From Dysosmobacter segnis (GTDB taxonomy: Bacteria > Bacillota > Clostridia > Oscillospirales > Oscillospiraceae): a stretch of DNA of 6,908 nt. The notes below the pieces were generated by a model. That model was not told the origin of the DNA. It saw only the letters and a list, made by a program, of their open reading frames with translations, and did no database searches. This document shows positions 1 to 4,892 of this stretch, piece by piece. The stretch spans positions 1-6,908 of the forward strand of contig NZ_JACOQI010000044.1 of NCBI RefSeq assembly GCF_014297285.1, written 5' to 3'. The first letter of the stretch is position 1. Every line of letters starts with the position of its first letter. The translations under genes and the position numbers were made by a program.

Positions 1-49
1 AAGAGGGAGAGAAACTCTGCTGATACCCTCTGTTTTTTGCTCGTGCCAT
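1..49 (-). CDS. Start of an unidentified gene (N-terminal 16 codons only, cut by window edge)
   Basis: An ATG at 49-47 on the minus strand opens a frame reading MARAKNRGYQQSFSPS before the window ends. It is preceded by a strong ribosome binding site, AAGGAGG at 60-54, four bases from the ATG, and by a consensus promoter at 81-109, so the start is well supported although only 16 residues can be read. The residues are basic and polar with no membrane segment. They are too few to name a family. The position, downstream of the sigma-like and DUF6870-like genes of a mobile-element control module, makes a recombination or element-maintenance protein possible, but that is guesswork. Confidence 0.6.
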   Translation of the reverse strand, partial: MARAKNRGYQQSFSPS

Positions 50-80
50 TGTTCCTCCTTCCCTATCACATTACACTTAT

Positions 81-109
81 ATTATAACTCTGTCCGGGGA
101 GGACAACAA
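81..109 (-). promoter_or_regulatory. Vegetative-type promoter for the partial gene at 1-49
   Basis: On the minus strand a perfect -10 TATAAT (86-81) is separated by 17 bases from TTGTTG (109-104), which matches TTGACA at 4 of 6 positions. Transcription would start near 74-75, leaving a leader of about 25 bases that contains the AAGGAGG. The gene at 1-49 therefore appears to have its own promoter, independent of the upstream DUF6870-like gene. Confidence 0.7.
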
Positions 110-120
110 GGATGCCTCCG

Positions 121-143
121 CTTCGAGACACTTTGTCTCGAAG
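121..143 (-). repeat. 23-bp palindromic repeat, copy A (perfect dyad)
   Basis: The arms CTTCGAGACA (121-130) and TGTCTCGAAG (134-143) are exact reverse complements around a 3-base centre. Two close relatives in the same orientation lie at 535-557 and 1390-1412. Each copy is upstream of a minus-strand gene: here 72 bases before the start at 49 and just upstream of that gene's -35 box. It could act as a DNA operator or as an RNA hairpin at the end of the preceding transcript. Confidence 0.75.
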
Positions 144-181
144 AAGCAAAACGAGCTGTAACCGAAGTTACAGCCCGCTTC
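143..181 (-). terminator. Stem-loop with C(UUCG)G tetraloop at the end of the DUF6870-like gene; possible terminator
   Basis: Read on the minus strand, GCTGTAAC-TTCG-GTTACAGC (174-155) is a perfect 8-bp stem closed by a C(UUCG)G loop, a known extra-stable RNA tetraloop. GCTT(C)/GAAGC at 177-181 and 143-147 can add an outer helix. The TAA stop of the gene (170-168) lies inside the 5' arm. The sequence after the stem, TCGTTTTGC, gives only a short U run, so termination is plausible but may be incomplete; 3'-end protection is an alternative. Confidence 0.5.
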
Positions 182-434
182 TTTGCCGCAGCAGGAAATC
201 CGTCAGCTTATCTTGGAGAGATGGCCCGCTTTCAGCAAATTCAATTTTCACGCCAACACCACCGATGCAAAAGCAGTATGGATTTTTGACAGTCTGCAAA
301 AATCGAGAGATGCGCTCCTTTCGGGAAAGCGCATTGTCAAAGGTCATACCGCTCACATCAGGCAGGGACTCGGCAGCCACCGCGCCAATGTCAACGCTTC
401 TCATTTGTTCAAGTTCCTGTGTAGTTAATTTCAC
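168..434 (-). CDS. Small DUF6870-like mobile-element protein (88 aa)
   Basis: The chosen start is GTG at 434-432, because AAGGAGG (447-441) lies six bases upstream. The frame stays open upstream to 620, but that extension runs through a long perfect hairpin and has no ribosome binding site. The 88-residue product has no membrane segment or signal peptide. Its middle and C-terminal part, with a KERISRFLQTVKNPYCF stretch (about 39-55), a GVKIEF strand and a final LQDKLTDFLL helix, resembles from memory the DUF6870 family, short proteins of unknown function common in conjugative elements of gut Clostridia. It lies between the sigma-like gene and the partial gene at 1-49. Its leader carries a 14-bp hairpin (489-525) and a copy of the 23-bp repeat (535-557). 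No molecular function can be stated. Confidence 0.7.
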   Translation of the reverse strand: MKLTTQELEQMRSVDIGAVAAESLPDVSGMTFDNALSRKERISRFLQTVKNPYCFCIGGVGVKIEFAESGPSLQDKLTDFLLRQRSGL

Positions 435-488
435 GGTAAACCTCCTTCGCAGATTGATAGAACGCCTCCCGCTGTTTAGTAGGGAAAC

Positions 489-525
489 GCAACAGGCCAG
501 CACCACCGGGATGCTGGCCTGTTGC
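489..525 (-). promoter_or_regulatory. Perfect 14-bp stem-loop in the leader of the DUF6870-like gene
   Basis: The arms GCAACAGGCCAGCA (489-502) and TGCTGGCCTGTTGC (512-525) are exact reverse complements around a 9-base loop. The hairpin ends 41 bases before the AAGGAGG of the gene at 434. On the minus strand it is followed by GTTTCCC, which is not a convincing U run, so it looks more like a leader structure or operator than a strong terminator. Confidence 0.6.
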
Positions 526-534
526 CTTACCCCA

Positions 535-557
535 CCTTGGGACACTTTGTTTCGAGG
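535..557 (-). repeat. 23-bp palindromic repeat, copy B (degenerate dyad)
   Basis: This copy shares the core GGGACACTTTGT with copy C and GACACTTTGT plus TCGA with copy A, but substitutions in both arms reduce the self-complementarity. On the minus strand it lies directly after a TATAAT (566-561) and 101 bases upstream of the GTG start at 434, so it would be at or near the 5' end of a transcript starting there. Confidence 0.65.
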
Positions 558-560
558 TTT

Positions 561-566
561 ATTATA
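561..566 (-). promoter_or_regulatory. Orphan -10 box (TATAAT) for the DUF6870-like gene
   Basis: A perfect TATAAT is present on the minus strand. The position 17 bases upstream reads GGCGCT and is no -35 match. That place is occupied by one arm of the 14-bp inverted repeat at 581-645. There is no TG extension. If this is a promoter it probably needs an activator or a non-standard sigma; otherwise it is a chance AT-rich match. Confidence 0.4.
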
Positions 567-580
567 GTTTTTGAATATTA

Positions 581-645
581 GAGAGCGCCGCACATATTTA
601 TTTGGCCTGTCCAAAGACAATCGTTATTTTCTGTGCGGCGCTCTC
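581..645 (-). promoter_or_regulatory. 65-bp stem-loop with perfect 14-bp arms and an inner hairpin
   Basis: GAGAGCGCCGCACA (581-594) and TGTGCGGCGCTCTC (632-645) are exact reverse complements. Inside the 37-base loop a second perfect hairpin occurs, TTTGG (601-605) with CCAAA (611-615) around five bases, which read ACAGG on the minus strand. The outer arm ends 14 bases before the orphan TATAAT. There is no U run on either strand, so it is not a standard terminator. A folded RNA or a large operator fits better. The ends of the repeat lack an obvious target-site duplication, so a miniature transposon is not favoured. Confidence 0.6.
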
Positions 646-903
646 AACGCAAGTAAAGCGACAAGCCCGGAGGAACAGGCAGCCAACCTGTTCAGCGCCG
701 GATCATGGCCTTGGGATGGCCGGGCCCATTTACAGTGTTGGTGTTGTTCGCTCAATCTCTTTTGGGAGATGTCACCGCGCACCCACCGTCTGGCTCCCCG
801 TACTTACTCAGGGTTGCCGTTATTCCCTTGCGTTAGGAAGAAAATCTCCTCTCATAAACCGAGACATTTTTTCATCAATTCCAAGTGGGTTAAGAAGAAA
901 AAA
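646..903. other. Gene-free stretch with further small hairpins downstream of the sigma-like gene
   Basis: No frame here has a ribosome binding site or a recognisable product on either strand; minus-strand frames are short. It contains a 7-bp hairpin GAACAGG/CCTGTTC (673-679 and 687-693) and a hairpin with arms 792-799 and 811-818 (GGC and CCC paired across a 2x2 internal loop). It also holds GC-rich self-complementary pieces around 700-735. Together with 435-645 it makes about 470 bases of structured non-coding sequence between two same-strand genes, unusual for an otherwise tightly packed element. No known RNA family was recognised. Confidence 0.45.
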
Positions 904-1314
904 TCAAAAAGTTTTTTTCATGCGTTCAAGGCCACGCTTGATCGACTGGCGAATAGACTCCTCATGTACGCCCTCGGCCTCGGCAATTTCCTTAATCGAC
1001 TTGCCAAGAATGATATGTGCGTCAATTCTGCGGCCCTGGATCTCCGGCAGAGAATTGAGAGCGTTCCACAGACGAAGAAAGGTTTCCATCCGTTCAAGGA
1101 GCTCCTGCGGGGTCGGCTCATGCAGGCAAGCGGAATATTCAATCCCGTCATCGCAGTCCAAAGAATACTGCGCCTTGTGCCGGGAGAGCCGCCGCTGGTA
1201 GGCCATTTCATAGCGGGCATCGGCCTTGAATACCTCGGCCACCTCGTCAGAAACTTCGATAAGCTGATCCTGCGTGTACCAATAATAAAAATCTTTCAGA
1301 TTGATAGTAGTCAT
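904..1314 (-). CDS. Sigma-70 region-4-like protein of conjugative elements (136 aa)
   Basis: The start is ATG at 1314-1312, eight bases after GGAGG; the open frame continues up to 1452 but crosses a repeat and a hairpin, so the longer start is rejected. Residues about 70-134 form a helical region ending in a helix-turn-helix, SIKEIAEAEGVHEESIRQSI (106-125) followed by KRGLERMKK, as in sigma region 4, which contacts the -35 element. The first 60 residues, with YYWYTQDQL and a tyrosine/acid-rich stretch, match the usual N-terminus of small sigma-like proteins in Tn916/Tn1549-type elements from memory. Region 2 is absent, so it cannot be a full sigma factor. The counterpart in Tn916, Orf7 (about 140 aa), promotes expression of excision and transfer genes; by analogy this gene would activate the downstream minus-strand genes. 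A repeat copy and a terminator-like hairpin lie in its leader. Confidence 0.85.
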   Translation of the reverse strand: MTTINLKDFYYWYTQDQLIEVSDEVAEVFKADARYEMAYQRRLSRHKAQYSLDCDDGIEYSACLHEPTPQELLERMETFLRLWNALNSLPEIQGRRIDAHIILGKSIKEIAEAEGVHEESIRQSIKRGLERMKKTF

Positions 1315-1389
1315 CGTAAAATCCTCCATTTCAGTTTGTTCGGGGTTGGTCGGAAACGAAATGGAGTAACGGCGGAGAACGGCACCGCA

Positions 1390-1412
1390 CCTCGGGACAC
1401 TTTGTCTCGAAG
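1390..1412 (-). repeat. 23-bp palindromic repeat, copy C
   Basis: This is the third copy, in the same orientation as copies A and B. Its dyad is near-perfect: one arm matches copy A exactly and the other differs at two positions, one of which still pairs by G-U in RNA. It lies 76 bases upstream of the ATG at 1314 of the sigma-like gene, a distance similar to copy A (72 bases) from its gene. Confidence 0.7.
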
Positions 1413-1420
1413 TCTGGAAA

Positions 1421-1459
1421 GCAAAATGCGCCTGCGCGACACGAAGCCGCACAAGCGCA
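1421..1459 (-). terminator. Terminator-like hairpin (possible attenuator) in the sigma-gene leader
   Basis: On the minus strand TGCGC (1459-1455) and GCGCA (1431-1427) pair, and an inner TGCG/CGCA helix (1451-1448 with 1436-1433) pairs inside. The stem is followed at once by TTTTGCTTT. It is about 110 bases before the sigma-like start, so it could stop read-through from the resistance island or act as an attenuator. The stem is interrupted, so confidence is moderate. Confidence 0.4.
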
Positions 1460-1482
1460 CGAAAATATATTATCGGTTATGT

Positions 1483-1501
1483 ACTGTTTAATTTCACATT
1501 C
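1483..1501. repeat. Left copy of a 19-bp imperfect inverted repeat bracketing the resistance island
   Basis: ACTGTTTAATTTCACATTC here is inverted at 6753-6771 with 17 of 19 matches. The two copies flank the complete resistance island. They may be remnants of an insertion, or shared operators of the sigma-like and XRE genes, since each copy points toward one of these genes. A match of this quality could also occur by chance in a window this size. Confidence 0.4.
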
Positions 1502-1566
1502 AAAGCCGGACTGCTCCGATGGAGGAGCTACGCTTTTTTTAACTGGTGCAGATCATGGATACTGCG

Positions 1567-1616
1567 AAAAAGAGAAAAGGACACGGCAAAATAACCTCCA
1601 ATCAGCTACCGTGTCC
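1567..1616 (-). terminator. Rho-independent terminator (minus strand), outermost of three hairpins
   Basis: GGACACGG (1579-1586) and CCGTGTCC (1609-1616) form a perfect 8-bp stem with a 22-base loop. On the minus strand it is followed by TTTTCTCTTTTTC (1578-1566), a good U tract. It would stop transcripts coming from the resistance operon before they reach the sigma-like gene. Confidence 0.65.
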
Positions 1617-1640
1617 CTGCAAGTCGTCATTGGTTTGTGC

Positions 1641-1684
1641 AAACGCAAAGAAACGGCGGCTCTGAAAATCAAAGCCGCCGTTTC
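1641..1684 (-). terminator. Strong hairpin terminator behind the resistance operon
   Basis: GAAACGGCGGCT (1650-1661) and AGCCGCCGTTTC (1673-1684) form a perfect GC-rich 12-bp stem with an 11-base loop. Read on the minus strand the stem ends in GTTTC and is followed by TTTGCGTTT. The U tract is interrupted but the stem is very stable. On the plus strand no U run follows, so termination of minus-strand transcripts is the likely role. Confidence 0.65.
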
Positions 1685-1707
1685 ATAGGCGCGTGAAAAT
1701 ATGTCTG

Positions 1708-1747
1708 CTCTGCGACGGCTTTTTTCTTTTGCCGTCGTCCGGCAGAG
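1708..1747 (-). terminator. Stem-loop directly after the lipoprotein stop codon
   Basis: CTCTGC/GCAGAG (1708-1713 with 1742-1747) and GACGGC/GCCGTC (1714-1719 with 1731-1736) make a 12-bp stem with a five-base bulge and an 11-base, A-rich loop on the minus strand. It begins two bases after the stop codon at 1750. No U tract follows on the minus strand, so it may protect the 3' end rather than terminate. Confidence 0.45.
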
Positions 1748-1749
1748 TA

Positions 1750-2211
1750 TTATTCAATATTTAATTCAATGTTTCCGGTGAAATTCTCACATTCAATGCC
1801 AATATAATTTCCACCATCAGGAAGTGTAATTGTGTCACTATAAGTTCCGGTTGCTTCAATCAACGTGACTGCTTCATCAGATCCAGAAATCCAAAATACT
1901 TTTGCAGTACCTTCCGTAATCTCCAAGGTGCAATCAATGGACAGCTCCTTACCGGCTTCTCTCTTTATGGAAGTTCCTCCGAACAAATACTCTGTACCTG
2001 AAAAGTTCGCATAATCAGCCGTATAAGTCCCTGTATAATCATCAATTCCTTTTTCTTTCGTACCTTGTAAGGATGAATTTCCGGTAAGCGCTATGGAACC
2101 AGCAGACTGAACAATATTGTTATACTGATCGAGAAATTCGTCTTTTGTACAACCTGAAAGCACAGAAGCACCCAATAGTATCAGGCATAATGATAAAACT
2201 ATTTTCTTCAC
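1750..2211 (-). CDS. Small lipoprotein of the resistance operon, possible LanI-type immunity protein (153 aa)
   Basis: The preferred start is GTG at 2211, giving MKKIVLSLCL, because AAGGAAGG lies eight bases upstream; an in-frame GTG at 2220 would touch that site. Residues 2-3 are lysines, 4-17 are hydrophobic, and LSGC (18-21) is a lipobox, so Cys21 should be lipidated and the remaining 133 residues anchored outside the membrane. The mature part is Gly/Thr/Ser-rich with alternating patterns that suggest beta strands and no enzyme motif. It starts five bases after the permease stop, so it is the last gene of the transporter operon. In lantibiotic systems a lipoprotein (NisI, SpaI) often binds the peptide beside the FEG transporter. 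That role here is inferred from position; sequence similarity to LanI was not recognised. Confidence 0.8.
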   Translation of the reverse strand: MKKIVLSLCLILLGASVLSGCTKDEFLDQYNNIVQSAGSIALTGNSSLQGTKEKGIDDYTGTYTADYANFSGTEYLFGGTSIKREAGKELSIDCTLEITEGTAKVFWISGSDEAVTLIEATGTYSDTITLPDGGNYIGIECENFTGNIELNIE

Positions 2212-2216
2212 AGCTA

Positions 2217-3032
2217 TCACCTTCCTTTCCTGCGTACAGCACGCTTTCCTTTTCCCTTGGCATTTGCCTGTTTACGGGATTTCATTTCTTTTTTGTTACT
2301 GGACATCAGTAACAACAGCACCGCCCAGAGAACCATGATGCCAATCCCAATGACCGCCAACAAAGGGGTTGAGGATGTGGTTGTTCCGGCATATTCACTC
2401 ATGTCAAATCCCACTAAAATCAGCGCAGCAGAGAACGGATAGATGCTGGCAAGGATACCACTTTTGAAAAACAACATGCTGTATCCAAGGAAGAACGCCA
2501 GAATGGAACCGCCCAGATATGCCCCTCGAATCTGCCCAAAAATCAGGATCAGCGGCATACAGACCAAATAGGTCGTCAGAGCCGCTAACACGATCTGCGT
2601 ACCTCCATGAAAAAACACTTCCGCTGTCAGTCCCGATAATCCAACCGTCAATCCAGTAATCAAGGTAATGCCAACGCTGTATATTCCCAGCAGAACTGCA
2701 AGCATACCGACTAAAAGTAACTTAGCTCCCAACATTTTCGGCATAGAAACAGGAATTGTCATGATGTTTTTCAGTGTATCATGAGTGGATTCTCTGTCTA
2801 TAAGCCATCCTCCGATCATTACCAGTGAAATTGGAAGGAATATCTGAGTGTTTCCCCAAACAACATTTTCAAATAGTGCAGAAAAATCATAATTTGGATT
2901 TCGGTACTCTGCCTCCACAATCAACTGACTTCCATACTGAACCAAAGGACAGAGTGCAAGCGCCACCAGTCCTACCAAAAGAATCTGGCACCGGCGCAGT
3001 TTCAGTAATTCCGATTTTAATAAGTTCCACAT
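2217..3032 (-). CDS. ABC transporter permease, LanG-type peptide-resistance subunit (271 aa)
   Basis: ATG at 3032 is chosen because AGGGGG (3045-3040) sits seven bases upstream; the GTG two codons earlier is too close to it. The protein has about six to seven membrane segments (roughly 17-36, 62-77, 104-130, 145-167, 171-189, 194-209, 224-243). The cytoplasmic segment DRESTHDTLKNIMTIPVS (79-96) matches FEELDNDTLKNLVTVPVN in the neighbouring permease, so the two are diverged paralogues forming a heterodimer. This is the arrangement of LanE/LanG and of bacitracin BcrB-type permeases, which remove peptide antibiotics from the membrane. The C-terminal 25 residues (about 247-271) carry 13 Lys/Arg, a tail not seen in the partner. 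The gene starts 12 bases after the preceding stop, and the lipoprotein gene begins 5 bases after it. Confidence 0.85.
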   Translation of the reverse strand: MWNLLKSELLKLRRCQILLVGLVALALCPLVQYGSQLIVEAEYRNPNYDFSALFENVVWGNTQIFLPISLVMIGGWLIDRESTHDTLKNIMTIPVSMPKMLGAKLLLVGMLAVLLGIYSVGITLITGLTVGLSGLTAEVFFHGGTQIVLAALTTYLVCMPLILIFGQIRGAYLGGSILAFFLGYSMLFFKSGILASIYPFSAALILVGFDMSEYAGTTTSSTPLLAVIGIGIMVLWAVLLLLMSSNKKEMKSRKQANAKGKGKRAVRRKGR

Positions 3033-3044
3033 AGTCACACCCCC

Positions 3045-3839
3045 TTAGATTTCCTGTCGCCGGTAAACAAATGCAATCAGCGCAAGAAATACAATGGCTT
3101 CCACAATAATCACACCGAATACCTGAACACCATTCAGAAAATACGGACTGACCCGTTCCAACAAATCTGCTAACTCCGCACTGGTCTGGCTTTGGTCATA
3201 AAATTGGAATGTCCAGCGGAAGGCCAGCGGTCCCGGAAACAGGGTTCCTATGTTCAAACCAAAAGGCTGTGTGAGAAACATATCGTTCATGGAAAGGATA
3301 TAATTCGCAATCGTATAGAAAAAGGTAATCACGACAGACACGATATAGTTTTTATTAAGAAGAACAACGAGCAGAATACAGGGAAGTGCGCCCACCCACA
3401 TAATCAGCCCTTCTTCAATTCCAACGCCAAACAAGGTCCAAAACCCAACCGGTTTCCAACCCTGAAACAACAAAACCGCAAGATTTACCAATCCTCCAAC
3501 TGCCATAAAGCCAACGGCAAACAACAGTAAAACCAGCATCTTGGACAGCACCAGCTTGGTTCTATTTACCGGTACGGTAACAAGGTTTTTCAGTGTGTCA
3601 TTATCAAGTTCCTCAAACAACAGATTCGAAGCCAGTATCACAAGAAGCGGCATCAAAAGCAAATATGCACTAAGCTGGAATAGGCTGGACATCACTCCAT
3701 TTACAGCATCCACATCAGTGTTTACATCTGCCAGAAAGAAAGCATAAGCCAATGGCATGAAAACAGAAAGCAGTAGGGAAATAAATACCAATGGCTTCCG
3801 TTTCAATTTCAAAAATTCGCATTTGATTAGTTTAAGCAA
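3045..3839 (-). CDS. ABC transporter permease, LanE-type peptide-resistance subunit (264 aa)
   Basis: The start is TTG at 3839-3837, reading MLKLIKCEFLKLKRKP, a typical N-terminus of this family. It overlaps the ATPase stop codon by eight bases, so translation is probably coupled; the AGGGGG eight bases upstream is a fair ribosome binding site. Six membrane segments are visible (about 18-36, 52-74, 100-126, 141-161, 164-183, 239-259). The loop after the second holds FEELDNDTLKNLVTVPVNRTKLVLSK in part (75-100), the conserved cytoplasmic region of ABC-2/LanEG permeases that contacts the ATPase. A larger outside loop lies between segments 5 and 6. It should pair with the permease at 2217-3032. 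No truncation is seen. E versus G naming rests on gene order only. Confidence 0.87.
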   Translation of the reverse strand: MLKLIKCEFLKLKRKPLVFISLLLSVFMPLAYAFFLADVNTDVDAVNGVMSSLFQLSAYLLLMPLLVILASNLLFEELDNDTLKNLVTVPVNRTKLVLSKMLVLLLFAVGFMAVGGLVNLAVLLFQGWKPVGFWTLFGVGIEEGLIMWVGALPCILLVVLLNKNYIVSVVITFFYTIANYILSMNDMFLTQPFGLNIGTLFPGPLAFRWTFQFYDQSQTSAELADLLERVSPYFLNGVQVFGVIIVEAIVFLALIAFVYRRQEI

Positions 3840-4758
3840 TTCCTTCGCCCCCTGTCACACGCTTGAAGTAATCTTCAAGACTTTCTTCACAGGTATGTGC
3901 TTCTGATACCTCCAATCCGTTTTCTACAAAGGCAGTTACAATTTTCCCCACGGGTAGCTCCATATTGTGTAGACGCAGATTGTGGTCGTCTTGTATGGAA
4001 AAATGGGTTTCATGGAAATTGCGTTCCAAAATTCTTGCCGCCTGTGCAGTATCCGAAAGCGTAAAACGGATATGCTTACTGCTTTTTTGCTCCAGCTCAG
4101 CAAGGCTTTCTTCTTCCAGCAATGCGCCGTGGTCGATAATTCCAATATCGTCAGCCAGCAAGGAAATCTCCGAAAGAATGTGACTGGAAATCAAAATGGT
4201 TTTTCCTCGCGCGTCACAAAGCTCACGAATAAAGGAACGTACTTCTGCAATACCGATGGGATCGAGGCCGTTGATCGGCTCATCCAAAATCAAAAGCTCC
4301 GGATCGTGCATAACGGCAAGGGCGATGGCAAGCCGCTGCTTCATACCAAGAGAATACTGTGAAAAGAGCTTTTTATCTTTGTAGGGCAGTCCTACCAGAT
4401 CCAGAGCATCTTTGATGGCATGATTGTTTGGTACGCCCCGCAGAGTAGCAAAGATACGCAGGTTCTCTGTGCCGGTCAGATTGGGATAAAAACCGGGGGA
4501 CTCAATCAGGCTTCCGATACGGGGCAACAGCTTCTTTTCATTCCCTTGCAAAGACTTTCCCCAGATTTTGACCTCCCCGGAAGTCGGCTTCGTTAAGCCC
4601 AACAGCATTTTCATGGTAGTGGTTTTTCCGGCTCCGTTTCTGCCCAGCAGACCGTAAATTCTCCCACGCTTCACATGAATATTTAAGTCAGCCACACTCT
4701 TTTGTGAGCCGTATTGCTTCGTCAGATTTTTTGTTTCAATGATATAATTTGTATCCAT
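3832..4758 (-). CDS. ABC transporter ATPase of the LanF/BcrA type, with E-loop (308 aa)
   Basis: The ATG at 4758 follows AGGAGG by eight bases; the open frame begins at 4794, but that start lies upstream of the -10 box. All ATPase motifs are present: Walker A GRNGAGKT (39-46), signature YSLGMKQRLA (135-144), Walker B LLILDEP with catalytic Glu160, D-loop GLDP (164-167) and switch His193. The Q-loop position reads IGSLIESPGF (81-90), with Glu86 where most ABC proteins have Gln. This E-loop is characteristic of LanF proteins of lantibiotic self-protection transporters, so the substrate is probably a lantibiotic or bacitracin-like peptide. The C-terminal 80 residues are the usual accessory domain of this group. 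It is the first gene of an operon with two permeases and a lipoprotein, behind a promoter with four 11-bp repeats. The exact peptide cannot be deduced. Confidence 0.93.
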   Translation of the reverse strand: MDTNYIIETKNLTKQYGSQKSVADLNIHVKRGRIYGLLGRNGAGKTTTMKMLLGLTKPTSGEVKIWGKSLQGNEKKLLPRIGSLIESPGFYPNLTGTENLRIFATLRGVPNNHAIKDALDLVGLPYKDKKLFSQYSLGMKQRLAIALAVMHDPELLILDEPINGLDPIGIAEVRSFIRELCDARGKTILISSHILSEISLLADDIGIIDHGALLEEESLAELEQKSSKHIRFTLSDTAQAARILERNFHETHFSIQDDHNLRLHNMELPVGKIVTAFVENGLEVSEAHTCEESLEDYFKRVTGGEGIA

Positions 4759-4784
4759 ATTCAAAACCTCCTGTTCTGTAAGGT

Positions 4785-4838
4785 ATTCTATCATGCCAAC
4801 CTTGCATTAACCTTGCCGCAACCTTGCATTAACCTTGC
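4785..4838 (-). promoter_or_regulatory. Activator-dependent promoter of the transporter operon with four 11-bp direct repeats
   Basis: On the minus strand GCAAGGTT occurs four times, exactly 11 bp apart (plus-strand AACCTTGC at 4798-4805, 4809-4816, 4820-4827, 4831-4838). A -10 box TAGAAT (4790-4785) lies seven bases downstream of the last copy. The place for a -35 reads AGGTTA and is a poor match, being covered by the repeats, as in Pho-box promoters. The calculated start near 4778 leaves about 20 bases of leader with AGGAGG. The repeat is not found elsewhere in the window. The regulator encoded at 5816-6508 is the obvious ligand. Confidence 0.8.
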
Positions 4839-4849
4839 AATTTGAAATC

Positions 4850-4889
4850 CAGTAAAATGACAAAGGCTCCCGCCATAAAGACGGGAACC
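4850..4889 (-). terminator. Terminator between the kinase gene and the transporter operon
   Basis: Read on the minus strand, GGTTCCCGTC (4889-4880) and GGCGGGAGCC (4874-4865) pair over ten positions, two of them G-U, around a five-base loop. The hairpin is followed by TTTGTCATTTTAC. It begins three bases after the kinase stop at 4893, so regulator/kinase and transporter are separate transcription units. Confidence 0.7.
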
Positions 4890-4892
4890 CGC

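Noticed and set aside
112..567. Plus-strand frames of 151 and 81 codons over 112-567
   Set aside because: Both are antisense to the DUF6870-like gene, which has a perfect AAGGAGG and family-like sequence; the plus frames read through palindromic repeats and lack ribosome binding sites.
435..620. Longer start of the DUF6870-like gene (up to 620)
   Set aside because: The extension would translate two perfect hairpins and a repeat copy, while GTG at 434 has AAGGAGG at ideal distance.
581..645. Miniature transposon (MITE) with 14-bp terminal repeats
   Set aside because: No target-site duplication is visible at the ends and the 37-base interior forms its own hairpin, which fits an RNA or operator better.
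646..903. Group I/II intron remnant, riboswitch or oriT
   Set aside because: No domain V, no group I core, no T-box or other riboswitch core that I know, and no relaxase gene or recognisable nic motif nearby.
1315..1452. 46-residue N-terminal extension of the sigma-like protein
   Set aside because: It covers the 23-bp repeat and a hairpin; the ATG at 1314 has GGAGG at eight bases and gives the usual family N-terminus.
571..1491. A 306-codon plus-strand open frame
   Set aside because: It starts with TTG, has no ribosome binding site, runs antisense through the whole sigma-like gene and through the 14-bp hairpin, and its translation is Cys/Trp/Arg-rich without domain pattern. It is a GC-driven shadow frame.
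3192..3530. Plus-strand 112-codon frame and other short plus-strand frames at 2257-5445 and 5999-6238
   Set aside because: All are antisense to well-supported transporter, kinase or regulator genes and show no ribosome binding site or domain.
4759..4794. Longer start of the ATPase at 4794
   Set aside because: That start lies at the upstream side of the -10 box, before the predicted transcript start; ATG 4758 has AGGAGG.
4798..4838. CRISPR-like array
   Set aside because: Units are 8 bp with 3-bp gaps, far too short for repeats and spacers; the 11-bp phase in front of a promoter indicates regulator sites.
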